This document shows, piece by piece, positions 32,801 to 43,400 of a stretch of DNA of 64,000 nt. The notes below the pieces were generated by a model, which worked only from the letters and a program-made list of their open reading frames with translations, was not told the DNA's origin and made no database searches. The position numbers and the translations under genes are program-made. The stretch is from DATEPR01 sp963780635. GTDB lineage: Bacteria; Actinomycetota; Actinomycetes; Mycobacteriales; Pseudonocardiaceae. Every line of letters begins with the position of its first letter. Position 1 is the first letter of the stretch. The stretch lies in NCBI GenBank assembly GCA_963780635.1, contig CAWACW010000010.1:558001-622000 (forward strand), given 5' to 3'.

Positions 32801-33451
32801 TCAAGCTTGACGACACCGACGCCCGAGACGCCACCGACGGCCGCACCGACATCTACGCTGCTCCGACGGCCGCAGAGCAGTGCGGTTGGAGATGGCCCGC
32901 CCCGGCGATCCTGGCCGACGCCAGGGCAGGAACAGGCCTCCGCCGTACTGGCGCGGCCACCACACCGCGACCGTCGCGCGCACCGGCTCGGGCAGGTCGA
33001 CGTCCCCGGGAAGGTCATCAGCGTGTCGCCGTCGTTGTCCGTGGGCACGGTCGGTTCGGGCGGGTCGGCCGGCGTCGTGATCGCGACGGTGAACCGCAGC
33101 GCCGGACCGTACGGCCGGTTCGGCGGCCCTGTTTCGCGCAGCGGGTCGCCGGCCGGCAGCGGGCTCTGCGGATGCGTGCGGCACAGGTCGTCCCGGCCGG
33201 CCCCGCCACAGCGCGTGACCCTCGGCAGGCCTCGGCGCCGCGCGCACGGCGGCGTACACCTCGCCGACCCGGCGGCGGTAGCCGACCGGTTCCAGGGCGT
33301 GCTCAGGTGTGCGCTCCCCGAGGCAGAGGTGGCCAGGCCGCCGCGCACCGGCGTCGCGTTCGAGTAGCCGGATCAGGTCGCGGAGGGTGGACTGTCCGAC
33401 GTGGAGACTTCCGGCCGCCCGACCGAAGCGCGCTTTCGTGGCCACGGCCAC
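32801..33451 (-). pseudogene. LysR-type regulator HTH remnant followed by unrecognised decayed sequence
   Basis: From 33451 the minus strand reads VATKARFGRAAGSLHVGQST, LRDLIRLLERDAGA and EHALEPVGYRRRVGEVYAAV, the helix-turn-helix and linker of a LysR-family regulator. The strand carrying ...LFVRT-like residues is disrupted. Further downstream (33150-32900) frame-hopping pieces PYGPALRFTVAITTPADPPE, TDNDGDTLMTFPG and DVDLPEPVRATVAVWWPRQY look like former protein of another kind that I do not recognise. It is divergent from the TehA-like transporter, whose former regulator it may be. No other gene is supported in 32754-33588. Confidence 0.5.
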
Positions 33452-33588
33452 GAACGCCTCCGCTCGCCCGGCTGCACGGCCACGCGATACCGGCCCCGAT
33501 GGCCGGGGTCGGTCGATGGAACCGTTCGTGAACTGGTGCTTTGTCCGGGCGTCGCAGTGGGAGCTGCCCAGGTCCGAGGAGGATGACC

Positions 33589-34566
33589 ATGACCCGTGTA
33601 CCGCTGAACCTGTTCGGGATGCCGTTCGGCCTGTCCGCCCTGGCCGAGGCCTGGTTCACGGCCTCCACGTACGGCCTTGCGCCGCCCGAGGTCGGCGACG
33701 CGCTGATCGCCCTGTCCGCCGCGGTGTGGGTCGTGGTGCTCGTCGTCTACCTGCGGTACGCCCTCAGTGCCCGCGGCCTGCTGGCCCGCGACCTGCTCGA
33801 CCCGGTGCTGTCCCCGTTCTCGTCACTCGCGGTGATCACGCCGATGCTGCTGGCCGTCGACGGGCTGTTCCCGCTGGCGCCGACCGCGGGCCGCGTCGTC
33901 CTGGACGTGTTCCTCGTGGCGACGCTGCTGGTCGGCGCCTGGTTCACCGGCCAGTGGATCTACGGCACGCTCGACATCGAGCGGTTCCACCCCGGCTACT
34001 TCCTGCCGACCGCCGCGGGCGGTCTCGTCGCCGGGTACGCCGCGTCCACCGTCGGTCAGCACACGCTCGGCGTCGCCATGTTCGGATTGGGCGTGGTGTG
34101 CTGGCTGGTGCTGGGTTCGATCATCCTCGGCAGGCTCATGCTCGGGTCCTTCCTGGCCGCGCCACTGCAACCCACGCTCGCGATCGAGGTCGCCCCGCCC
34201 GCGGTGGCGAGCATCGCGTGGTTCTCGTTGCACGGGGACCGGATCGACACCGTGGCGGCCGTGCTCGGCGGCTACGGGCTGCTGATGGCGCTCGCCCAGT
34301 TGCGGCTGCTGCCTGTCTTCCTGCGCCTGAAGTTCATGCCTGGCACGTGGGCGTTCACCTTCGGCTGGGCCTCCTTCGCCGCCGTGGTGATCCACTGGCT
34401 GCACGACACGGGGGCCTCCGGCGCTCGGGCGTGGGAGTACGTGGCGCTCGCGGCGATCACCCTGTTCGTCGGCGGCATCGGCGTGCGCACGGGGATCGCG
34501 GTGCTGCGGCGGGAGTTGCTGCCCCGCCCGGCCGCCGAGCCGGCGGGCACACCGGCTCGGGTCTGA
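33589..34566 (+). CDS. TehA/SLAC1-type (TDT family) transporter
   Basis: 325 aa from the ATG at 33589, 6 nt after GAGGAGG; the ATG at 33583 abuts that site. It opens with PLNLFGMPFGLSALAEAWFT, the helix 1 pattern of the family, and continues with ten hydrophobic segments, including WVVVLVVYLRYAL, WFTGQWIYGTLDIERFHPGYFLP, GSFLAAPLQPTLAIEVAPPA and MPGTWAFTFGWASFAAVVIHW. The FHPGYFLP and P-T-L-A-I-E-V-A-P-P motifs are family landmarks. TehA/SLAC1 proteins are trimeric anion channels or C4-dicarboxylate/tellurite exporters. Isolated gene next to a decayed LysR regulator. Confidence 0.85.
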   Translation: MTRVPLNLFGMPFGLSALAEAWFTASTYGLAPPEVGDALIALSAAVWVVVLVVYLRYALSARGLLARDLLDPVLSPFSSLAVITPMLLAVDGLFPLAPTAGRVVLDVFLVATLLVGAWFTGQWIYGTLDIERFHPGYFLPTAAGGLVAGYAASTVGQHTLGVAMFGLGVVCWLVLGSIILGRLMLGSFLAAPLQPTLAIEVAPPAVASIAWFSLHGDRIDTVAAVLGGYGLLMALAQLRLLPVFLRLKFMPGTWAFTFGWASFAAVVIHWLHDTGASGARAWEYVALAAITLFVGGIGVRTGIAVLRRELLPRPAAEPAGTPARV

Positions 34567-35513
34567 GCGCTCAGCCGTCCCGCGGCCGCAACCACGTGGC
34601 GGCACCGATCGCGCCAGGTTCGCCGTCGCCTGGGAACAGTGCTGACCCGGCACGCAGTGGTATCCGCGGCGCCTGCGCGACACGTGACAGTGACTTCTCC
34701 AACGGCGCGCCGCGTCGGATCTCGACTACATCACCGGTCGGGTCATCCTGTCGATTTCCATTCGTCGGTAATGCGAAGGCGACTATTTGCGCCACTCTTC
34801 GCGAGCGGTGTGTCTGAATGGCTCGGCGGCATGCCGTCGGACCTGCGTCGATGTTCTGCGCAATCGACCGTAGAGACCAGCGTGCCCTCCCCCGAATGCT
34901 GTCGCGACAAAACGGGCGACAGTTCGCGCGCGTCGCGCGGTGATGCGCAGAAGAGTGATGCTGTGGTTTTGGTCAGCACGCTGCGTTGTCGATCACGCAG
35001 GTTGTTCGTCAGGCTTGCCCACTTTGGTATCAACGATGGCGCCATATGGGCGATTGGCGCTGGCTCAACGTCCCGTTGATGCTCGAAGCGGACCGGTCGA
35101 AAGTGTCTCGAAACTTGGCATGATGATCGACTTTGCAGATCTATTGGTCTGTCGGAACATGATGAAGATCAGCGGATGAGTGTTTCCTGTCATGTGATGG
35201 TTGACGTATGCCATCGGCGTGATCCTTGGGCTGAGGGTGATTGTGGAATGCCAGTCTTCCGGAAACGTCTCCGAGCAGGATGTGACTGATGTAAACATCA
35301 ACATGAGGGCCAGTTCGCGGATCCCATGTTTGGGCCTCGGGGCCACTGGGAACTGCTTAGCCGGTAGTCGCGCGAACGCACGGCTCACGAAATGTCGTTC
35401 GCGGGGACAAAGTTCTCCACGAACGACGTTCGGCCCTCTGGATACTTTGTCGGAAAGTCGGTAACGGAGAGTATGTCGTCGGACTTCAGCGCTGACCGAA
35501 AGGCTCGCAAACC
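34567..35513. other. AT-richer spacer before the NRPS cluster
   Basis: This 947-bp gap is less GC-rich than its surroundings from about 34740 to 35500. The minus-strand end 34571-34760 reads IRRGAPLEKSLSRVAQAPRI and SALFPGDGEPGAIGAATWLR, which looks like the C-terminus of a lost gene I cannot name. An inverted repeat CTGCGT-N8-ACGCAG lies at 34981-35000. The NRPS promoter should lie near the 3' end; the synthetase start is preceded by GAAAGG. I see no regulator gene, RNA gene or MbtH homologue here. Confidence 0.4.
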
Positions 35514-38500
35514 ATGGCCAAGAACGACCCGTTCGCGCATCGACACAGCTGTGCTGTCGGTCTCGCCGGTGGTCCGGACCTCGACACGCTCGGTGTGGCG
35601 GCGCACGAACTGGCCGGTCGGCTCGGGCTGCGCAGCCCGATACCCGTTTTCGATGGCCTGACCGAGCCCGACGAGACGTGGCCGTGGCAGGTGCACGTCG
35701 TCCGGCAGCCGGTCGGCCCTGCCGAGGTATTGCTGTCCGCGGGCCATGCCATCACGGACGACGGTGCTGTCCGCGCGGCGGCTGAGGAGTTGGCTTCGCT
35801 GTACACACAGATGTCGGACGACCTCCCGCCGGCATTGCGGCGCAGAGGGCCTGCCGACGGCGTCGGCGCGAACCTGACGTTCCCGATCTCCGAACGGGTC
35901 GCGGCACGGGGGATCGAGATCGTGGTGGCCGCGTGGCAGATCGTGCTCGCCAGGTACGTCGGGCGGTCCGGCATCGCGGTGACCGTGCGGCTGGCGGCGA
36001 CCGGTGCGCGACTCGCGGTCAGATCACCGCTGACCGGCACCGTTGCCGAACTGGTCGCCGGTGTCCTGGCGACCCTGCGGTCCGCGGGCGACGTGCGCGA
36101 CGTGCTGTTCGACGGTCTGCTGCTCAGACGCGACGGCGCGACCATGACGTTCGAGTACGAGTCCGGGGAGTTCGACGCAGCCACGATCGAGGGCTTGGCG
36201 CGACACCTTGGCCATGTGCTGGACCAGATCGTCGCCGACCCCAAGACGGTGCTGTGCGACATCGACGTCCTGACCGAGGACGAGCGGCACCGGATCCTCG
36301 TCGACTGGAACGACACCGCACACGACATCGCCCCCGCCACGCTGGCGGAACTGTTCGAGCGCCAGGCCGCGCGCACCCCGACGGCCACAGCGCTGCTCTC
36401 CGGGGACGCCGCCGTCAGTTTCGACGCCCTCAACAGCCGCGCCAACGTGCTCGCGCGACTGCTGGTCCGGCGCGGCGCGGGACCGGAACACATCGTCGCG
36501 CTGGCCCTGCCGCGCTCGGTCGACCTCGTCGTCGCCCAACTCGCGGTGGCCAAGGCAGGCGCGGCCTTCCTGCCGGTCGACCCCGCGTACCCGGCGGACC
36601 GGATCGCGTTCATGCTGACCGATGCGCGTCCGACACAGCTGATCACGCTCCTGGCCATCGCACCAACGCTTCCGCTACCAGCGGACACTGGACTGCTTCT
36701 ACTGGACGAACCAACGACGATCGCCCCGACCGACAGCGCCCCGACCGACAGCGGCGAAGCGGGCAGGACCGAGGCGGGCCGCGCCGACACCGACCTGAGC
36801 GGCAGCGCGGGCCAGAGTGAGACCGCCGACACCGACCTGACCGATGCCGACCGGTTGTGTCCGCTGTTGCCTGCGCACCGGGCCTACGTGATCTACACGT
36901 CGGGCTCCACCGGTCGACCCAAGGGCGTCGTCGTCTCACACGCGGGTCTGGCCAGTTTCTCGGCGGCCGAGATCGACCGGTACCAGGTCCGGCCGGGCGA
37001 CCGTGTGTTGCAGTTTTCGTCCCCCAGTTTCGACGCGTCGATCCTCGAACTCTGCATGTCCCTGCCTGCCGGCGCCGCCCTCGTGATCCCGGACGCAGGC
37101 CCGCTGCTCGGTGACCACCTCGCCGACGTGCTCGCCCGGCAACGGGTCACACACGCGCTGATCCCGCCGGTCGCCCTCGCCACGCTGCCCGCCCTGCCGC
37201 TGCCCGACTTCCGCATGCTGACCGTCGGCGGTGACGCGTGCACGCCCGCCATGGTCGCCCGCTGGGCACCGGGCCGGACCATGATCAACTCCTACGGTCC
37301 CACCGAGTCGACGGTGGTCTCGACCTGGAGCGATCCGCTCGGCGCGGGCGGTGTACCGCCGATCGGCAGGCCGATCTGGAACACCCGCGTCTACGTGCTC
37401 GACGCCGACCTACGACCGGTGCCGGTCGGGGTGCCGGGGGAGATGTACGTGACAGGCGCCGGGTTGGCCCGCGGCTACCTGCGTCGACCGGGTCTCACCG
37501 CGGACCGTTTCGTGGCCGATCCGTTCGGCGCGCCCGGCGCCAGGATGTACCGGACGGGCGACGTCGTTCGCTGGACGGCAATGGGTGAGCTGGAGTTCGT
37601 CGGACGGGCCGATCGCCAGGTGAAGATCCGGGGATTCCGGATCGAGCCCGGCGAGATCGAGGCCGTGCTGCGCGGCCAGGCGGATGTCGGCGACGCGGTG
37701 GTGATCCCGCGCGAGGACACACCGGGAGTGCGGCGACTGGTGGCCTACGTGGTGCCCGTCGACGGCGCGTTACCCACGCCGATCCGATTACGCACCGCCC
37801 TGACCCAACGGCTGCCCGACCACATGATCCCCTCCGCGTTCGTCATCATCGACGCGTTTCCCCGTAGCCCCAACGGAAAGCTCGATCACAGCGCGCTACC
37901 GGCGCCGCAGCTGGACCGCACGGCGGAGCCGGGTTACGTCGCCCCTCGCACCGAGCGGGAACGGGCGGTCGCCCAGATGTGGGGCGAACTGCTGGGGATA
38001 CGGGACGTCGGCATGGCCGACGACTTCTTCGAACTCGGCGGCGACTCGGTGCTCGGCGCCAGGGTGTTGTCCCGTATCCGGGAGACCTTCGGTGTCGGCC
38101 TGCCCGGCAGGGCGGTCTTCGACGCCAGGACCGTGGGTGACCTCGCGGCTCTGCTCCCGGACGGTCCGGATGCCCTGGACGGCCGCATCCTGCCGTCCAC
38201 CCGAGGACCGGTGACGCCGATCTCGCCCGCTCAGCGGCGACTGTGGCTGTTGGACGACCTGACCCCCGGCAGCACCGAGTACAACACCGGTGTCGCGCTG
38301 CGGATGCGCGGTCACGTCGACGAGGTCGCCGTCAAGGCTGCCCTGGACGCCCTGGCACAACGACACGAGTCACTGCGTACGACGTTCGGCACGGTCGACG
38401 GCGACGGCGTCCAGGTGGTGTCCGCGCACGGCCGTGTCCCACTGCGCCAGATCGCCGTGTCCACGGAAGATGGACTCGACGTCGCACTCGCCGCCGAACT

Positions 38501-40463
38501 GGATCAGCCGTTCGACCTGCGGGGCGGCCCGTTGACCCGGGCCACCCTGGTCCGATTGGCCGACGACGACCACGTGTTACTGCTCTGCCAACACCACATC
38601 GTCACCGACGGATGGTCGGTGGGCGTGCTGGTGGACGAGCTGGTCCAGCTCTACGGGAGCGGGCCAACGCTGCCGGCCCTGCCGCTCCAGTACCCGGACT
38701 TCGCCGTCTGGCAACGAGAACACCTCTCCGACGAGCTGGTCACCGGGCAACTCGACTACTGGGCGGACACCCTGCGCGGCCTGGCGCCACTGGACCTGCC
38801 GACCGATCGGCCCCGCCCGCAGGTACGCACCACGGCCGGCGCGATCCACCGCCACGAGCTGCCCGCCGAACTCGTTCGCACGCTGGGCGCCGTCGGGCAG
38901 GACAGCGGTGCCACGCTGTTCATGACGCTGACCGCCGCCGTCCAGGTGCTGCTGTCCCGCTACACCAACCAACGGGACGTCGCCGTCGGCACGGTGGTGT
39001 CCGGGCGCGACCACGTCGAACTGGAGTCGCTGGTCGGCTTCTTCGTCAACACGCTGGTGCTGCGCTCGGCCACCGAGCCCGACCAGCCGTTCACCGACTT
39101 CCTCGGTTCGGTGCGGGAGACCGTGCTGGAGGCGTTCGCGCACGGCGACGTGCCCTTCGACCAGGTCGTCGACCGGCTGCGGCCGGAGCGGGACGCCAGC
39201 CGGACGCCGCTGGTGCAGGCGCTGGTGGTGTTGCAGACCGCGATGGTCCCGCCCCGCTCGGCCGACGGACTGCGCATCACCGAGTACGACCTGCCCCGGC
39301 CGCGTGCCCGGTTCGACCTCGTGGTCGAGTTCCTGCCCCGACCGGACTCACTGGCACTGGTGATCGAGTACAGCACCGACCTGTTCGACGCCACCACGAT
39401 CGACCGGCTGGCCAACCACCTGACGGTCCTGCTGACCGGTATCGCCGAGGACCCCCGTCGCACGCTCGGCGAACTGCCGATGCTCGATCACGCCGAACGG
39501 CACCGCGTGCTGGAGGAGTGGAACGAGACCGACGAGTCCGCACCGGCCGGCACCCTGCCGGAGCTGTTCGAGGCCCAGGCGGCCAGCACGCCGGGCGCGA
39601 TCGCAGTGGTGTGCGGCGACCGGGAGCTGACGTACGCCGATCTCAACGAGCAGGCCAACCGGCTGGCCAGGATGCTCATCGAGCACGGCGCGGGGCCGGA
39701 ACGGTTCGTGGCGCTCGCGCTGCCGCGCTCGGAACGCCTGGTCGTGGCCCTGTTCGCGGTGCTCAAGTCGGGTGCCGCGTACCTGCCGATCGACCCGAAC
39801 TACCCGTCCGACCGCATCGCCATGATGCTGGCCGACGCCCGACCCGTCCTGGCGCTGACCACCGCAGACGCGGTTCTCCCCGGCGACGCCCCGAGTCTGG
39901 TCATGGACGATCCGGACGAGGCGCGGTCGACCGACAACGTGACCGACGCCGAGCGCAACGGTCCGATCCGACCCGCTCAGCCCGCCTACGTCATCTACAC
40001 GTCCGGTTCCACCGGTCGACCCAAGGGCGTCGTCGTCGCGCACCAGAGCGTCGCCGACCTGATGACCTGGGCGGCCCGCGACTTCGGCGCCGACGGCCTG
40101 GCCAGGGTCGTCGCCTCCACGTCGCTGAACTTCGACGTCTCCGTGTTCGAGATCTTCGCCCCGCTCACCGTCGGCGGCAGCATCGAGGTCGTCGAGAACG
40201 TCCTGTCACTCGCCGACCACGCGACCGGTCCTCGGCGGGCCAGCCTGGTCAGCGGTGTGCCGTCCGCGTTCGCGAACCTGCTCGCACGAGGACCGGCTCC
40301 CGCTGGTCACCGACCGCGTGGTGCTGGCGGGCGAGGCACTGACCGGCCGCGTGGCGCGCGACGTGCAGGCCGCCCTGCCGGGCAGCCGGATCGCCAACAT
40401 CTACGGCCCCACCGAGGCCACCGTCTACGCCACCGCCTGGTACGCCGAAGGCCCGTGCGGTGA
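35514..40463 (+). CDS. NRPS1 segment a: vestigial C - A1 - T1 - C2 - A2 (N-terminal part)
   Basis: 1649 codons; ATG at 35514 after GAAAGG. Residues 1-240 are half a condensation domain whose active site reads GHAITDDGA instead of HHxxxDG. A1 (about 280-790) has YTSGSTGRPKG and YGPTESTV; an unusual 45-residue acidic insert (TDSAPTDSGEAGRTEAGRAD and on) lies before its A3 motif. T1 has LGGDSVLG with the phosphopantetheine Ser at 38046. C2 has HHIVTDGWS. A2 begins at about 39550 and its reading is lost at about 40290, after which the open frame is meaningless (PAGHRPRGAGGRG). The true continuation is in the +1 frame from 40290. Confidence 0.9.
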   Translation: MAKNDPFAHRHSCAVGLAGGPDLDTLGVAAHELAGRLGLRSPIPVFDGLTEPDETWPWQVHVVRQPVGPAEVLLSAGHAITDDGAVRAAAEELASLYTQMSDDLPPALRRRGPADGVGANLTFPISERVAARGIEIVVAAWQIVLARYVGRSGIAVTVRLAATGARLAVRSPLTGTVAELVAGVLATLRSAGDVRDVLFDGLLLRRDGATMTFEYESGEFDAATIEGLARHLGHVLDQIVADPKTVLCDIDVLTEDERHRILVDWNDTAHDIAPATLAELFERQAARTPTATALLSGDAAVSFDALNSRANVLARLLVRRGAGPEHIVALALPRSVDLVVAQLAVAKAGAAFLPVDPAYPADRIAFMLTDARPTQLITLLAIAPTLPLPADTGLLLLDEPTTIAPTDSAPTDSGEAGRTEAGRADTDLSGSAGQSETADTDLTDADRLCPLLPAHRAYVIYTSGSTGRPKGVVVSHAGLASFSAAEIDRYQVRPGDRVLQFSSPSFDASILELCMSLPAGAALVIPDAGPLLGDHLADVLARQRVTHALIPPVALATLPALPLPDFRMLTVGGDACTPAMVARWAPGRTMINSYGPTESTVVSTWSDPLGAGGVPPIGRPIWNTRVYVLDADLRPVPVGVPGEMYVTGAGLARGYLRRPGLTADRFVADPFGAPGARMYRTGDVVRWTAMGELEFVGRADRQVKIRGFRIEPGEIEAVLRGQADVGDAVVIPREDTPGVRRLVAYVVPVDGALPTPIRLRTALTQRLPDHMIPSAFVIIDAFPRSPNGKLDHSALPAPQLDRTAEPGYVAPRTERERAVAQMWGELLGIRDVGMADDFFELGGDSVLGARVLSRIRETFGVGLPGRAVFDARTVGDLAALLPDGPDALDGRILPSTRGPVTPISPAQRRLWLLDDLTPGSTEYNTGVALRMRGHVDEVAVKAALDALAQRHESLRTTFGTVDGDGVQVVSAHGRVPLRQIAVSTEDGLDVALAAELDQPFDLRGGPLTRATLVRLADDDHVLLLCQHHIVTDGWSVGVLVDELVQLYGSGPTLPALPLQYPDFAVWQREHLSDELVTGQLDYWADTLRGLAPLDLPTDRPRPQVRTTAGAIHRHELPAELVRTLGAVGQDSGATLFMTLTAAVQVLLSRYTNQRDVAVGTVVSGRDHVELESLVGFFVNTLVLRSATEPDQPFTDFLGSVRETVLEAFAHGDVPFDQVVDRLRPERDASRTPLVQALVVLQTAMVPPRSADGLRITEYDLPRPRARFDLVVEFLPRPDSLALVIEYSTDLFDATTIDRLANHLTVLLTGIAEDPRRTLGELPMLDHAERHRVLEEWNETDESAPAGTLPELFEAQAASTPGAIAVVCGDRELTYADLNEQANRLARMLIEHGAGPERFVALALPRSERLVVALFAVLKSGAAYLPIDPNYPSDRIAMMLADARPVLALTTADAVLPGDAPSLVMDDPDEARSTDNVTDAERNGPIRPAQPAYVIYTSGSTGRPKGVVVAHQSVADLMTWAARDFGADGLARVVASTSLNFDVSVFEIFAPLTVGGSIEVVENVLSLADHATGPRRASLVSGVPSAFANLLARGPAPAGHRPRGAGGRGTDRPRGARRAGRPAGQPDRQHLRPHRGHRLRHRLVRRRPVR

Positions 40464-43400
40464 TCGCACGCCCCCGATCGGGCATCCCGTCGCCAACACC
40501 AGGACGTACGTGCTGGACGGCGGACTGCGTCCGGTGCCGGTCGGGGTGTCCGGCGAGCTGTACCTCGGTGGTCGCGGCCTGGCCCGCGGCTACCTCGACC
40601 GGCCGGGTTTGACCGCCGACCGGTTCGTGGCCGACCCGTTCGGTACGCCCGGCGCGCGGATGTACCGCACGGGTGACGTGGTCCGGTGGACCGCGCACGG
40701 CGAGTTGGCCTACCTGGGCCGGGCCGACCACCAGGTGAAGATCCGCGGCTTCCGGATCGAGCTCGGCGAGGTCGAGACGGCGCTGCTGCGGCACCCCGAC
40801 CTGACCGAGACGGTCGTGGTGGCTCGCGAGGAGGAGTCCGGCCACAAACGCCTGGTCGCCTACGTGGTCGCGGACGCCGGCGTGGACACGGCGGAACTGC
40901 GGTCGTTCCTCGGGCAGAGCCTGCCCGGCTACATGGTGCCGTCCGCGTTCGTGCGCCTCGACCGACTGCCGTTGAACCCGAGCGGAAAGCTGGACCGCGC
41001 CGCGCTGCCGGCCCCGGAATGGGGCTCGACCAGCGGCCATGTCGCGCCGCGCACCGACATCGAGCGCGCGCTGGTGGACATCTGGTCACGGGTGCTGGGC
41101 ATCGCCGAGGTCGGAGTCGAGGACAACTTCTTCACCCTCGGCGGCGACTCCATCCTGATCATCCAGCTCGTCTCCGGCGCTCGCGCCGCCGGACTCCTGC
41201 TGACGTCCAAGGACGTGTTCCTGCACCAGACGATCGCCGCGCTGGCACCGCACGTGGGTGCCGTGGCCGCCGTCGAGGTGGAGCGCGGCCCGGTGGCCGG
41301 CGACGTGCCGCTCACCCCGATCCAGCACTGGTTCCTCGACCCCGGGCCGACCCGGCCGGCACACTTCGCCCAGTCCCTTGCCGTCCAACTGTCGTCCGAT
41401 GTGGACGAATCAGCACTGCGTGCCGCCCTGACAGCGCTGGTCGAGCACCACGACGCGCTGCGCACACGGTTCGAGCGCACCGACGGCGGTTGGCGGCAGT
41501 ATGTGGCACCGGCGGCGCAGGCCGACCCGCTGGAGCACGGCGAGCAGACCATGGACGAGCTGTGCGCGAGCCTGGATCTCGCCGAGGGACCGCTGTTCAG
41601 GGCGGTCCTGTCCGAGCGGGCGGTGCTGCTGCTCGCCGTGCACCACCTCGTGGTGGACGGCGTGTCCTGGCGCATCCTGCTGGACGACCTGAACACCGCC
41701 TTCCACCAGGCATTACGCGGTGCGCGCGTCGACCTGGGGCGGCGCACCACGTCGTTGCAGGAGTGGGCACACCTGCTGTCCGACGACTCCGCCACGCACG
41801 ACCTGGACCACTGGACCGGGCTGGACGGCGCGTACCGGGTGCCGAGGGACGGCGACGGGCCGAACACGGCTGCGTCGACCCGGTCGGTCAGCGTCCGGTT
41901 GACCGTCGAGGAGACCCGCGCCCTGCTCCAGGACGTGCCGGCCGCCTACCACACGCAGGTCAACGACGTGCTGTTGAGCGCGCTCGGCCGAGCGCTCGGC
42001 GGCTGGACCGGGCGGGACCGCGTGCTGGTGGACCTGGAGGGCCACGGCCGCGAGGACCGTTTCGACGGTGTGGACCTGTCCAGGACCGTCGGCTGGTTCA
42101 CCACGATCTTCCCGGTGGCGTTGGAGGGCACCGGACGCGACTGGGGCACGACGCTCAAGACGACGAAGGAACGGCTGCGGGGGATACCGTCGCGTGGCCT
42201 GTCCTACGGAATGCTGCGCTACCTCGGCGACCGCGACCTGGATTCGGCCGCCCAGCCGGACATCGCGTTCAACTACCTCGGCCAGTTCGACCTGTCCGCC
42301 GAGCTCTACCGTGGCCTGCACACGCCCCTGGAACTGTCCCAGGACCCGGCGGCGATCCGCCCGCACGCGATCGACGTCGTCGGCAGACTGGCCGACGGCT
42401 GCCTGGTGTTCGACTGGTTCTATTCCGACCACCTGCACAGTGAGTCCACTGTGGACAACGTGGCACGGGAGATGGCCGACGGGCTTCGTCAGATCATCGA
42501 TCACTGCCGCCGGCCCGACGCGGGTGGCCGCACGCCGTCGGACTTCCCGTTGACCCGCATCGATCAGTCCACCGTGGACACCATCGTCGGACGGGGCGAC
42601 ACGGTCGAGGACATCTACCCCCTGACGGCCACACAGGCCGGCATGGTGTTCCACCGGCTCGCGCGTGGTGGACAGGGTGCGTACTTCCAGCAGTTGACGT
42701 TCGGGCTGGACGACATCCGGGACCCGGCGGTGCTGGCGTCCGCCTGGCAGCAGGTGGTCGACCGCACGCCCGTCCTGCGCGGCCACATCGTGTGGGAGGG
42801 CGTCACCGAGCCGATCCAGGTCGTGCTGCGTCAGGTCACCGTGCCGGTCCGGATCCTGGACTGGACCGGCCTGACCGAGGACGAACGCGGCCGGGAACTC
42901 GCGGCCCTGCTCGCCGCCGACCGCGCCGACGGTCTCGACGTGACCTCGGCACCGTTGATGCGGGTCGTGCTGGCACGGCTCTCACCGACCAGGGTCACGG
43001 TGCTGTGGACCTTCCACCACCTGCTGTTGGACGGCTGGAGCGTCTTCCAGGTCCTGTCCGACCTGCTCGCGTGCCATACGGCCCTGGACCGGGGCGTGCC
43101 GGCGGAACTGCCGGTCCGGCGGCCGTTCCGGGACTACCTGGCCTGGTTGGCCGATCAGGACCAGACCGAGGCCACCGACTACTGGCGGCACGCGCTGGCT
43201 GAACTGGCCGAGCCGACGCCGCTGCCCTTCGACCGGCAGCCGGCCGGGGCACACGAGGCCGAGTCGACGGCGTCGATCAGGATCAGTCTGCCCGCCGCAC
43301 CGCTCAACGACGTCGCGCAGCACAACGGACTGACGCTGAACACGCTCGTGCAGGGCGCATGGGCGATCCTGCTGTCCCGTTACGGCGGCCGGCAGGACGT

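Noticed and set aside
35065..35388. 107-codon minus-strand open frame in the spacer before the NRPS
   Set aside because: No ribosome site, no recognisable fold pattern, and it overlaps the likely promoter region.
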